Positions 46,756-55,866 of a DNA stretch of 64,000 bases are shown here, one piece after another (position 1 is the stretch's first letter; the number at the start of each line of letters is the position of its first letter). The DNA is from Corynebacterium matruchotii (lineage in GTDB: Bacteria; Actinomycetota; Actinomycetes; Mycobacteriales; Mycobacteriaceae), in NCBI RefSeq assembly GCF_011612265.2, contig NZ_CP050134.2, positions 2,294,001 to 2,358,000 of the forward strand, given 5' to 3'. The notes below the pieces were generated by a model. It made no database searches. It was not told the origin of the DNA and worked only from the letters and a program-made list of their open reading frames with translations. The translations under genes and the position numbers were made by a program.

Positions 46756-47398
46756 CCGCAGCCAGGCTGGGGCTCGCACGCTGCCGGTTGCGGGAATCAT
46801 TCCGTTCTCCGCCACCGACTGGCCGGGCAATATCACCATCACCATCTTCACCCAGGGTTGCCCACTGCGCTGCGTCTACTGCCATAATCCCAGCTTGCAG
46901 GCGTTCGGCGCCGGCAGCCACGATTTCGCGGAGGCGCTTGCGTTAGCCGTCGACAGGCGGTCGCTTATCGACGGCGTGGTGATCTCCGGCGGCGAGCCCA
47001 CCGCCGTCCCTGGGCTTGCCGACGCCATTGCCGCGGTGCACGAAACCGCCGGCCTACCAGTGGGATTGCACACCTGCGGCTACAGTCCGGCGCGAATCGG
47101 CCGGCTCCTGGAGCGGCCGGAAAGCACCCCGGACTGGGTGGGTCTGGACATTAAAGCCCTCCCTCGGCACATGCCGGAAGTGACCGGGTGCGCGGCCACC
47201 GTGAGCGGTCGGGTGTGGGACAGCCTGCACCTTCTTGTCGACGCCGGCGTGGACCTACAGCTGCGAACCACCCTGTGGCGGGACTCGGTCATCTCCCAAC
47301 ACCTGCCCGAACTCCAACACCTGGTATCCGAACAAGGATTCGACCTGGTGATCCAGCAGGCCCGGGCCGCCGACGGCAGCCCATTCCAGCTGGTGTGA
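46721..47398 (+). CDS. nrdG: Anaerobic RNR activating protein (radical SAM)
   Basis: 225 residues. The CxxxCxxC cluster motif is in TQGCPLRCVYCHNPS at about residues 46-53 and the SAM-binding GGE motif in VVISGGEPTAV. It generates the glycyl radical on NrdD. The ATG at 46721 lies inside the 3' end of nrdD in another frame, so the genes are translationally coupled. An exact GTCGNNAAGC word (as GCTTATCGAC) lies in the CDS at 46963-46972. Confidence 0.93.
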   Translation: MSVSTLAKPTCNRSQAGARTLPVAGIIPFSATDWPGNITITIFTQGCPLRCVYCHNPSLQAFGAGSHDFAEALALAVDRRSLIDGVVISGGEPTAVPGLADAIAAVHETAGLPVGLHTCGYSPARIGRLLERPESTPDWVGLDIKALPRHMPEVTGCAATVSGRVWDSLHLLVDAGVDLQLRTTLWRDSVISQHLPELQHLVSEQGFDLVIQQARAADGSPFQLV

Positions 47399-47843
47399 TG
47401 GAGGGTCGGCGTTAGGGTGGGAAGGGTGGTGGTGTGTTGATCTGGAAGCGTTGGGAGTAGGGAGGAGCAGGGATGCCGTGGAGGGAGCGGCGACGCCGCA
47501 TTGAAGCGAGTGGTGCTGCGCGGGGATGCTTGTACGGAAACGTTGATTCGCTCAACGTATAAAGGTCCGGCACACTGATAGCTTAATGAAGGTATAACTG
47601 TTGCGGCCTCAACCGAACGCAGCCCGAAACCTCACCTGGAGCCTAAAAACCGAAGAAGCGTGGGCAGGTTTTGAAGGCCCTGGGGCAGGGCTCAAGCCAG
47701 CCCGCTTGATGCTGATACCGATTTCGACGATGCTAGCCATCGGCGGATCAAACACCATCAAGCACCCTGCCCCGACTCAAGAAGTATTACGTATGAGAGG
47801 GAGTTAGCAGAAAAGCGTGGGAGGAGGGAGTGTGGGCAGGAAT
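47399..47843. other. Gene-free stretch before CRISPR array 1
   Basis: No convincing coding sequence. A 68-codon frame at 47601-47807 has no ribosome binding site and no recognisable product; it may be a relic. GTTGATTCGCTCAAC near 47540 is a small inverted repeat. Confidence 0.4.
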
Positions 47844-47974
47844 AAGGATCATAGGGCGTAGAGGATTGTCAGTAGCAGAATTTTTACCCCATAATTCGGC
47901 CATAAATCCCAGATTCCAGAGCGAATTTTGGCCCATTTTTGAGAATCATGCTATAAAAGGCCCAGCTCATTCAG
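47844..47974 (+). promoter_or_regulatory. Leader of CRISPR array 1
   Basis: About 130 bp nearly identical to the leader of array 2, including AGATTCCAGAGC, GGCCCATTTTTGAGAATCAT and a TATAAA box (47952-47957) 23 bp before the first repeat. Similarity between two separate loci shows that this is the functional leader and that transcription and spacer addition occur at the left end. Confidence 0.85.
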
Positions 47975-48797
47975 GTATTCTCCGCGTACGCGGAGGTAGT
48001 TCCACCATCGTGATCTACGCCCCAACTCTGCGTAGGTATTCTCCGCGCACGCGGAGGTAGTTCCCACGGTGCCGATAAGCCCAATGCCGAATTTCGGTAT
48101 TCTCCGCGCACGCGGAGGTAGTTCCGTTGATCTCGATCTCGGTGCCGGAGGCTTCTTGTATTCTCCGCGCACGCGGAGGTAGTTCCAGCGGGCAAGGGGG
48201 TTTGCCCAATAGCAGGGAGTATTCTCCGCGCACGCGGAGGTAGTTCCCACGGTGCCGATAAGCCCAATGCCGAATTTCGGTATTCTCCGCGCACGCGGAG
48301 GTAGTTCCGTTGATCTCGATCTCGGTGCCGGAGGCTTCTTGTATTCTCCGCGCACGCGGAGGTAGTTCCAGCGGGCAAGGGGGTTTGCCCAATAGCAGGG
48401 AGTATTCTCCGCGCACGCGGAGGTAGTTCCAAGTTCACGGGCGTACATGAAAAAGTCCATGAGTATTCTCCGCGCACGCGGAGGTAGTTCCCACCCGTAG
48501 ATGTGTTTCATCCTTCTCATCCAGTATTCTCCGCGCACGCGGAGGTAGTTCCTGATCCACCGATACATGCCCGCCCCGGATAGCGTATTCTCCGCGCACG
48601 CGGAGGTAGTTCCCGCCATTATCCATTTGGTAGCCGGCCTGCACCGTATTCTCCGCGTACGCGGAGGTAGTTCCTGGGATGGTGCTGAAGATTTCAGTGA
48701 TGATTTGTATTCTCCACGTGCGCGGAGGTAGTTCCTTAATAGCGAAATCGACCTTCTCCCTCTTTTTGTATTCTCCTGCGTATGCGGAGGTAATTCC
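47975..48797 (+). CRISPR. Type I-E CRISPR array 1: 14 repeats, 13 spacers
   Basis: The 29-nt repeat is GTATT, stem CTCCGCG-CA-CGCGGAG, then the 8-nt crRNA handle GTAGTTCC. Repeats start at 47975, 48036, 48097, 48158, 48219, 48280, 48341, 48402, 48463, 48524, 48585, 48646, 48707 and 48768. Spacers are 32 nt. Spacers 2-4 are repeated exactly as spacers 5-7, a 183-bp duplication. Repeats 1 and 12 carry TA in the loop; repeats 13 and 14 are degenerate (14 has a 1-nt insertion), which marks the right end as the old trailer. Leader, stem and handle all agree on plus-strand transcription. Confidence 0.98.
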
Positions 48798-48972
48798 ACA
48801 ATATGATAATTACCCAGGTTTTCCAGAACCTGGCCAGGCCACACGTTGAGTAAGGGCCGGATCGGTCGGCCGTCGATAAGCTAACAACTTGGCACACACA
48901 CCAACCAGCGTCGTCTAGAATCTTTGCTGGGGCGCGCCTGACGATGGCGGCCATTCGACAGAAGGAAAGCTC

Positions 48973-50004
48973 ATGAAGGTTCTCATCACCGGCGGCGCAG
49001 GCTACATCGGCTCTACCATCGCAGCATGCTGCACAGACAATGGCATCACACCCGTCATCCTGGATGACTACAGCAAAGGACTCCGGGAATTCGCGCGGCC
49101 GTACGCGAACTACGAGGGCGACATCGCGGACACCACCCTCATCCGCCGCATCCTGTCCGAACACCCCGATATTGATGCTGTCATCCACTGCGCAGCAAAA
49201 ATCGTGGTCCCGGAATCCGTATCCGCACCACTGGCCTACTACGAAAACAATGTCGCTAAGTCTATTACGCTGTTACGCGAGCTCTCGGCCCTCGGCGTCC
49301 GCCGGTTCATCCTCAGCTCCACCGCATCCATGTACGAAGCCGGCGATGACTACATGGTCGACGAGTCCGCAGCAATCGCCCCGCAAAGCCCTTATTCGGC
49401 ATCGAAATGGATGCTGGAACGCATCCTGCGTGACTTCGCCGCCACCGGTAACATGAACGTGATCGCGCTACGCTACTTCAACCCCATCGGCGCCGACCCG
49501 GCCATGCGCAGCGGCCTCCAAGACCCCAAACCAACACACGCCCTCGGCAAAATGATCGAAGCATACCAAAGCGAGGGAGTATTCACCGTCACAGGTATTG
49601 ATTGGCCCACCCGGGACGGCTCCGGGCTCCGCGACTACGTGCATGTTTGGGATCTCGCCCGGGCCCACGTGGCAGCCCTCCAAAACTTCGACAAGGTCAT
49701 CGCAAGCTCCGCAATCGACGGCTTCGACATCATCAATCTTGGAACCGGAACAGGCACAACAGTGTTCGAGCTTGTCGACGCATTCAAGGACGCCACCGGT
49801 AAACCACTCGACGTCCAAACCGCACCCCCACGGCTCGGCGACGTCGCAGGTTGCGCGACCCTGACAGCCAAGGCCGAACGGCTCCTCGACTGGCGGGCCG
49901 AGCTAAGCATCGCCGACGGGGTGAAAGACTCACTCAAATGGGCAGAAAAACTCCCATCCATACTCGCCCGCGAACAAGCCAATGCAACGGCAAAAGACCG
50001 TTAA
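48973..50004 (+). CDS. galE: UDP-glucose 4-epimerase
   Basis: 343-residue SDR-family epimerase. NAD-binding GGAGYIGST at residues 7-15, catalytic Ser/Tyr/Lys in SSTASMY and YSASKW, and RDYVHVWDLARAH near residue 215. Interconverts UDP-glucose and UDP-galactose. GAAGGAAAG precedes the ATG and TAGAAT (48916-48921) is a likely -10 box. It lies between the two CRISPR arrays with no link to CRISPR function, so its place is probably incidental. A GCTTGTCGAC word is in the CDS. Confidence 0.93.
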   Translation: MKVLITGGAGYIGSTIAACCTDNGITPVILDDYSKGLREFARPYANYEGDIADTTLIRRILSEHPDIDAVIHCAAKIVVPESVSAPLAYYENNVAKSITLLRELSALGVRRFILSSTASMYEAGDDYMVDESAAIAPQSPYSASKWMLERILRDFAATGNMNVIALRYFNPIGADPAMRSGLQDPKPTHALGKMIEAYQSEGVFTVTGIDWPTRDGSGLRDYVHVWDLARAHVAALQNFDKVIASSAIDGFDIINLGTGTGTTVFELVDAFKDATGKPLDVQTAPPRLGDVAGCATLTAKAERLLDWRAELSIADGVKDSLKWAEKLPSILAREQANATAKDR

Positions 50005-50117
50005 CTCAATCACCGGCCCGGCTTGGGTTTTATGGTGATGGCACGACGGGCGCCATTCAACGGAACGGGCCGGCAAGCAAGCCACTCCACACTCCGCAGC
50101 GAGGCTACCCTTACCCT

Positions 50118-51320
50118 ATGACGATCGGACCACAGAAACTTGGGCCCTACTGGCTGATCGGCGCCACCACATTTTCAAGGATCGGCACACTCGCCTACAC
50201 CGTTGTGATGACGTGGGCGGTCAGCAAAGCCGGGGGCAATAACAGTGTGGGCTGGGTGAATGCGGCCGCAGGCTTCACCATCGTTCTCGTGGGAATCTCC
50301 GCCACCTTCTGGCTGGACAAATTCGACAAACGAACCCTGCTTCTTCTACTCGATGTCTCCGCGGCCGTGGTCTGCCTCGCCGCCGCTGCGGTACTGCTCT
50401 TAGTGCCGATGAGCAGCGTTGTTTTCACCGGGGTGGTCGTTGCCGTCGTAACATCAGCAGTCGCTAGCTTATATTCACCGGCCAGTCGAGCGCTCATCCC
50501 GTCGATGGTCCCCGCAGAAGGACTAGAGCGATACAACAGCGTTTACACGGGTTTTAGCGAAACCTCTCGCGCCGCCGGGCCAGGACTGGGCGCATTACTA
50601 CTCGCGGTTGGGGGCTCGGAAGCCTTTCCGCTGAGCCTGATAATAAACAGCATCTCCTTTATCATCTCCTTTCTCCTCACGCTTCCGCTCCCACCGGACC
50701 CACCACGCCAGGCCAACGAACACAAGCAAAAGGAACGTACATTCTTCCAAAACGTTCGCGTTATCACCAAACATGCGATCCTGCGGGGCGAGGTACTAGG
50801 CGCGCTGAGTATCAACTTCCTCCTGCCGAGCAACACGTTCATTCTGTTAAACCGCATAGCAGAAACCGGTGCGAAAGCATCCATGTTCGGGCTTGCGAAT
50901 TTTTTCGAAGCGGCCGGGGCGGTTACCGCAGCACTCACCGCCGCAATCATCGCAGTACAACTGCGGCGTATCCGTGCAAGCCAACTCATGGCACCAATTG
51001 CCCTGGCCTTGCTTTTATGTCTTACCGCTGGGATATGGGCAACCATTATCTCGCTGACGATCGTTACCGCACTCGTGACGGTTTACAACATCATTCTCTT
51101 CAGCCAGCTACAACGCGAAATCCCAAGGGAGAAAATAGGCCGCGTCATTGCGGTCGTCACCACGAGCTCCGCAGCCGTGATGCCGCTCGGGAATCTAGTT
51201 TTCTCCAAACTCTCCACCACTATACCCACACACATGCTCATTTGGGCCACAACCATCACCCTCCTAGTGACAGGGTTGGCGATAACGATTGGCAACCGAA
51301 AACGCGGGGGATCGGTTTGA
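50118..51320 (+). CDS. MFS transporter, DHA3-like
   Basis: 400 residues from the ATG at 50118 (MTIGPQKLGPYWLIG); the longer frame overlaps galE and is rejected. About 12 hydrophobic helices, no signal peptide. The pattern SPASRALIPSMVPAEGLERYNSVYTG is common in DHA3 exporters. There is no clear Shine-Dalgarno sequence. The substrate is unknown. It sits between the two CRISPR arrays. Confidence 0.88.
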   Translation: MTIGPQKLGPYWLIGATTFSRIGTLAYTVVMTWAVSKAGGNNSVGWVNAAAGFTIVLVGISATFWLDKFDKRTLLLLLDVSAAVVCLAAAAVLLLVPMSSVVFTGVVVAVVTSAVASLYSPASRALIPSMVPAEGLERYNSVYTGFSETSRAAGPGLGALLLAVGGSEAFPLSLIINSISFIISFLLTLPLPPDPPRQANEHKQKERTFFQNVRVITKHAILRGEVLGALSINFLLPSNTFILLNRIAETGAKASMFGLANFFEAAGAVTAALTAAIIAVQLRRIRASQLMAPIALALLLCLTAGIWATIISLTIVTALVTVYNIILFSQLQREIPREKIGRVIAVVTTSSAAVMPLGNLVFSKLSTTIPTHMLIWATTITLLVTGLAITIGNRKRGGSV

Positions 51321-51413
51321 ATGAAGCTCAGCTGCTGGGAAAACATGCTCCCGCTAAGCGTTGAATGGCTACGAGAGGAATAAGCTTCAGTGCAATGTAT
51401 TGGCGGGATTATA

Positions 51414-51545
51414 AAGGATCACGGGGCATGGAGGATTGTCAGTGGCAGAATTCTCACCCCACAATTCGGCTATAAATTTCAGATTCCAGAGCCAAATTTG
51501 GCCCATTTTTGAGAATCATGCTATAAAAGACCCAGCTCATTTAGG
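51414..51545 (+). promoter_or_regulatory. Leader of CRISPR array 2
   Basis: Near-identical to the array 1 leader over about 130 bp, with a TATAAA box at 51522-51527, 24 bp before the first repeat. Differences are scattered single bases, so the copies have diverged only slightly. Confidence 0.85.
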
Positions 51546-54500
51546 GTATTCTCCGCGCACGCGGAGGTAGTTCCACTACAGCTACCGCATCGCACGCACA
51601 CTTATTGTATTCTCCGCGCACGCGGAGGTAGTTCCAGAAAGGAAATGCCATCATGTTTGAGCAAATCGTATTCTCCGCGCACGCGGAGGTAGTTCCATAC
51701 ACCACATGGTCGCCAAACTGTTTCTTGTGTATTCTCCGCGCACGCGGAGGTAGTTCCTTATGGGAATGCTGGGAGGATAAAGCATTGCGGTATTCTCCGC
51801 GCACGCGGAGGTAGTTCCGTGCTTCTGAAAATCGCGCAACGTTGCGCCGGGTATTCTCCGCGCACGCGGAGGTAGTTCCGATATCGGTTCGGGCGATATC
51901 CGGGTGCATGAGTATTCTCCGCGCACGCGGAGGTAGTTCCATGTCAGGGGTGGCGCCTACACCAGGGGTGCCGTATTCTCCGCGCACGCGGAGGTAGTTC
52001 ACCTGTTCTCCCTCAAAGGCGCTACCGGCGGTATTCTCCGCGCACGCGGAGGTAGTTCCACTATACACGTCCCCATCAGGGCGTTTGACCCGTATTCTCC
52101 GCGCACGCGGAGGTAGTTCCCGCGATAACGTGCAGGTTTTCCAAAACCAAATGTATTCTCCGCGCACGCGGAGGTAGTTCCAAGGCGATTTGGGGCGTTG
52201 GGGAGGGTGTTACGTATTCTCCGCGCACGCGGAGGTAGTTCCAGGGCGGCTACCACGCCGCAGCATTGTTATCTGTATTCTCCGCGCACGCGGAGGTAGT
52301 TCCCGCGGGTGGCCGCATATCCCGATTTTCTGGGTGTATTCTCCGCGCACGCGGAGGTAGTTCCCGTACTGGCCCTGGAACATACCTCCGGCCATAGTAT
52401 TCTCCGCGCACGCGGAGGTAGTTCCACCAATCAGGAAATTGCTACGCTTTTACACATGTATTCTCCGCGCACGCGGAGGTAGTTCCAGCGGCTAGATCAT
52501 CGCCTAGTATTCTCCGCGCACGCGGAGGTAGTTCGAAACCTGGATCCTGGCGAACCCGTCCTATGGGGTATTCTCCGCGCACGCGGAGGTAGTTCCTGGT
52601 CAACCGAAACATGCCCGCCACGGATAGCGTATTCTCCGCGCACGCGGAGGTAGTTCCCCCTATGACTCATAGTATACACGCACCCCAACGTATTCTCCGC
52701 GCACGCGGAGGTAGTTCCATGTTTGAGAACACCATCGTTGATATCATGCAGTATTCTCCGCGCACGCGGAGGTAGTTCCACGCCCCCGAATCCTTCTGTC
52801 CCGGTTTTTGCGGTATTCTCCGCGCACGCGGAGGTAGTTCCGCCACACGTAGTGCGGCACCCCATTAATATCAGTATTCTCCGCGCACGCGGAGGTAGTT
52901 CCGGGTTTTCGCGTTTAGATGGTCTAGCGTGGCGGTATTCTCCGCGCACGCGGAGGTAGTTCCTATTGGAACAGTTGTTCGAGCGGTCGGAGGTGGTATT
53001 CTCCGCGCACGCGGAGGTAGTTCCACGTCCGGTAGTTGGCCGGAAACGCCTTTGAAGTATTCTCCGCGCACGCGGAGGTAGTTCCAGCGGCTAGATCATC
53101 GCCTAGCATGGCTCGATGTATTCTCCGCGCACGCGGAGGTAGTTCCAAGCACTCCGCTACAACCACGGCCCCGTAAACGTATTCTCCGCGCACGCGGAGG
53201 TAGTTCCAGCCTACCAGCGCTACCCCTCACACCCGCCGAGTATTCTCCGCGCACGCGGAGGTAGTTCCTCTTCCATTTGGAGGTAGGTGTGGAGTCCGAG
53301 GTATTCTCCGCGCACGCGGAGGTAGTTCCGATATGGTAACGGAGATTCAAGTCACCCGTGAGTATTCTCCGCGCACGCGGAGGTAGTTCCTTGTTCATGA
53401 GGTCGCGTACATGCTCCTCATCGTATTCTCCGCGCACGCGGAGGTAGTTCCATGGCTCATGGAATCGCCAAAAGCCGCTGAGCGTATTCTCCGCGCACGC
53501 GGAGGTAGTTCCAACTGCTGTTTTGGCCTGGTGCAAAAGCCCACGTATTCTCCGCGCACGCGGAGGTAGTTCCAACTGCTGTTTTGGCCTGGTGCAAAAG
53601 CCCACGTATTCTCCGCGCACGCGGAGGTAGTTCCCCTTGTTGGTGGGGTTTGCGCAGGCTCAGATCGTATTCTCCGCGCACGCGGAGGTAGTTCCCACCG
53701 CATCGAACTCATCGCCGCCCCGGTGCCGTATTCTCCGCGCACGCGGAGGTAGTTCCACCACCCATGACGGCGGCCCGATTGAGGGCTTGTATTCTCCGCG
53801 CACGCGGAGGTAGTTCCACCCTCAAAGGTTGGTTTAACACCACGGTGGAGTATTCTCCGCGCACGCGGAGGTAGTTCCAGGGCACCGTGGTCGAACGCGA
53901 ATTTGTTGAGGTATTCTCCGCGCACGCGGAGGTAGTTCCCAGGGTGCGGGGGTCAGCAGTCACCTCTGCGGGTATTCTCCGCGCACGCGGAGGTAGTTCC
54001 CGGATAATGAACGCGAAGCCGACGAATGGGCCGGTATTCTCCGCGCACGCGGAGGTAGTTCCAAAAACGTCACAAAAATCTGCGGTTGTGCACAGTATTC
54101 TCCGCGCACGCGGAGGTGGTTCCATGCGAGGCCCGGGGTTTATGCCCCGGGTTTTGTATTCTCCGCGCACGCGGAGGTGGTTCCCTATGCTTGTATGATG
54201 AGTTCATTTGGATTGTGTATTCTCCGCGCACGCGGAGGTAGTTCCGTATCGTTGTTTGAAAGCGGCATAGTATTGGGGTATTCTCCGCGCACGCGGAGGT
54301 AGTTCCGTGAAAGAGTTCCGCAAATCCCTCTACGGTGAGTATTCTCCGCGCACGCGGAGGTAGTTCCCTTGATGAGAAACTCCGCGCCAGTTTCGAGGAG
54401 TATTCTCCGCGCACGCGGAGGTAGTTCCGATGAGCTCTTTGCTCGCGCATATGCCCAATGGTATTCTCCGCGCACGCGGAGGTAGTTCCACCTGGACGGC

Positions 54501-54611
54501 ATATGTCAGCCGGGGCCAAGCGTATTCTCCGCGTGTGCGGAGGTAGTTCCAAATCCGTGAATATCAACGACCTAATGCGCTAGTATTCTCCACATATACG
54601 AAGATAGTCTT
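51546..54611 (+). CRISPR. Type I-E CRISPR array 2: 51 repeats, 50 spacers
   Basis: Same 29-nt repeat as array 1; units are 61 bp. Exceptions: spacer 8 is 3 nt short, spacer 16 is only 20 nt (52487-52506), and a few are 31 or 33 nt. Repeats 8 and 17 have a changed last base, repeats 43 and 44 carry GTGGTTCC in the handle, repeat 50 has GTGTGC in the stem loop, and the last repeat (54583-54611) is badly degenerate, marking the old end. Spacers 33 and 34 are identical. Spacer 16 equals the first 20 nt of spacer 26 (53086-53117). The leader is on the left. Confidence 0.98.
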
Positions 54612-54695
54612 CATAGTGATCTCAGGGATCTAAAAAATACCTTAACGAGGCCCTATCACCCTACCACGAGAACCCCCGAGAAAGGAGAAAACACC

Positions 54696-54857
54696 ATGAA
54701 AGTGCGACCTATGTATATAGCAGCGATTGTCACATACAGCGCCGCAGTTGCTACCACCCTTTGCAGCAAGAACATTCCTATCATCACACCTGTACTGCTC
54801 GCCATCGACACTGTAATCCTCGGATACCTCACCTGTACTGGCCGTTGGCGCTGCTAG
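54696..54857 (+). CDS. 53-residue membrane protein between array 2 and the cas genes
   Basis: Too short for most gene finders. AAAGGAG (54681-54687) is about 8 nt before the ATG. The product starts MKVRPMYIAAIVTYSAAVAT and ends CTGRWRC, with two hydrophobic stretches (about residues 7-22 and 28-47) separated by CSKN, so it could be a two-helix hairpin in the membrane. It is co-oriented with the array, about 85 bp beyond the last repeat. I recognise no family. It could be a small toxin-like or membrane-effector protein, or unrelated to CRISPR. Confidence 0.6.
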   Translation: MKVRPMYIAAIVTYSAAVATTLCSKNIPIITPVLLAIDTVILGYLTCTGRWRC

Positions 54858-55141
54858 TTACTCGCCCCATTAGCCTCGACCAACGGGATATATCTATTGC
54901 TCTTTCACAAAAGACCCCATAATGATCGGCATCACCCCCATCATGGTATCTCAGGTTATCATTCTCCCAACGTGAAGCTTATTCAGCCGCTGGGAAAAAC
55001 TCATCTACACCAACATGCAAAAAACAGAAAGAATGTGTTATCTAGCTTGGTCTCCCTTAATTTACAGAGTCCAGTCATGTGTGTGGGAGGACGCCGAATA
55101 AGCTTCCCTATTTCCCCGCAACTAAATAAGCTTCATATAGC
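54858..55141. other. Gene-free stretch before the Cascade terminator
   Basis: No ORF with a credible start. A short GCCGCTGGGAAAAACTC stretch near 54990 recalls CTGCTGGGAAAAC near 51335, but the match is too short to interpret. Confidence 0.35.
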
Positions 55142-55180
55142 AAAAATCCCCAGCCGCCTTCGTCGAAAAGCAAGCTGGGG
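55142..55180 (-). terminator. Intrinsic terminator of the Cascade operon
   Basis: On the minus strand CCCCAGC (from 55180-55174), a loop that contains a GTCGAAAAGC word, GCTGGGG (55154-55148), then ATTTTTG. It lies 15 bp past the cas5e stop. Confidence 0.85.
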
Positions 55181-55194
55181 CGTGACTATGCGCT

Positions 55195-55866
55195 TCAGAA
55201 GATTTCAGAGACTTCCGTCAACCATTGGTTGCGGTCTTTCACGACGGGAACCGTTGTGGTGGTGTAGCCATAATCATCCAACGCATAAAAACGCAGAATC
55301 TTCTTGGGTTCTTCCCCACCTACGGTAGGGATGCGCGCGAGAGTGTCGTCCGGACCCGCGCCTAGGTAGAAGGGGAACGATGGCGCAAAGGCTTTCCGGC
55401 CCAGGTACGTCACAAAATGGGGCTGCTGCAGTTTTTCGGCCAAAAGCTCTTGGTGTTCCCGTGAACCGGCCTTAATCTGCACAATGAATTCACCGTCAGC
55501 GATATAGGTTCGTTCCGTGATAGCGGTGAGGCCCTGCCCATCAGGCGTGCTATTAAGCAGCTTCTTTGTTGGTCGCTGTCCCATAGCAAGAAGGAGCCTG
55601 GATCGGAATTCCTCTTCCGTGTCCCGCGGATTGATGGTGTGAAAATCATCAACCAGCGTCCCACGATTGTCCTCCCGGATTTGGAAATGCAGCTGGGTGA
55701 GCCATTCGGGGTATTCTCCCCGACCATAGCCGCAAGCACCCGCCAACAATCCCACAAGTCCAGAACGAGTAGGTCGTGGTTCCGTTCGAACAAAATTGCC
55801 AGTGATTGCTGGCCCCGCCCATGATTGCAACGGGCCAGCAAGACGAATATACAGTGCTTCTGTCAT
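55195..55866 (-). CDS. cas5e: Cas5e, Cascade subunit (CasD)
   Basis: 223 residues. N-terminal RAMP fold start LYIRLAGPLQSWAG and the glycine-containing PTRSGLVGLLAGACGYGR are hallmark Cas5e features. It binds the 5' handle of the crRNA. The ATG overlaps the cas7e stop by 4 bp. It is last in the cse1-cse2-cas7e-cas5e operon, which here lacks cas6e. Confidence 0.95.
   Translation of the reverse strand: MTEALYIRLAGPLQSWAGPAITGNFVRTEPRPTRSGLVGLLAGACGYGRGEYPEWLTQLHFQIREDNRGTLVDDFHTINPRDTEEEFRSRLLLAMGQRPTKKLLNSTPDGQGLTAITERTYIADGEFIVQIKAGSREHQELLAEKLQQPHFVTYLGRKAFAPSFPFYLGAGPDDTLARIPTVGGEEPKKILRFYALDDYGYTTTTVPVVKDRNQWLTEVSEIF

Noticed and set aside
47601..47807. 68-codon frame before CRISPR array 1
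   Set aside because: No ribosome binding site, no recognisable product, and atypical composition; at most a relic.
48814..48833. CCAGGTT/AACCTGG hairpin after array 1 as a terminator
   Set aside because: No U tract follows on either strand.
47951..54567. Many minus-strand and plus-strand ORFs across the CRISPR arrays with repeated ELPPRARRI / NYLRVRGEY / GTTSACAENT peptides
   Set aside because: They are translations of the 29-nt repeat in successive frames; the arrays explain them fully.
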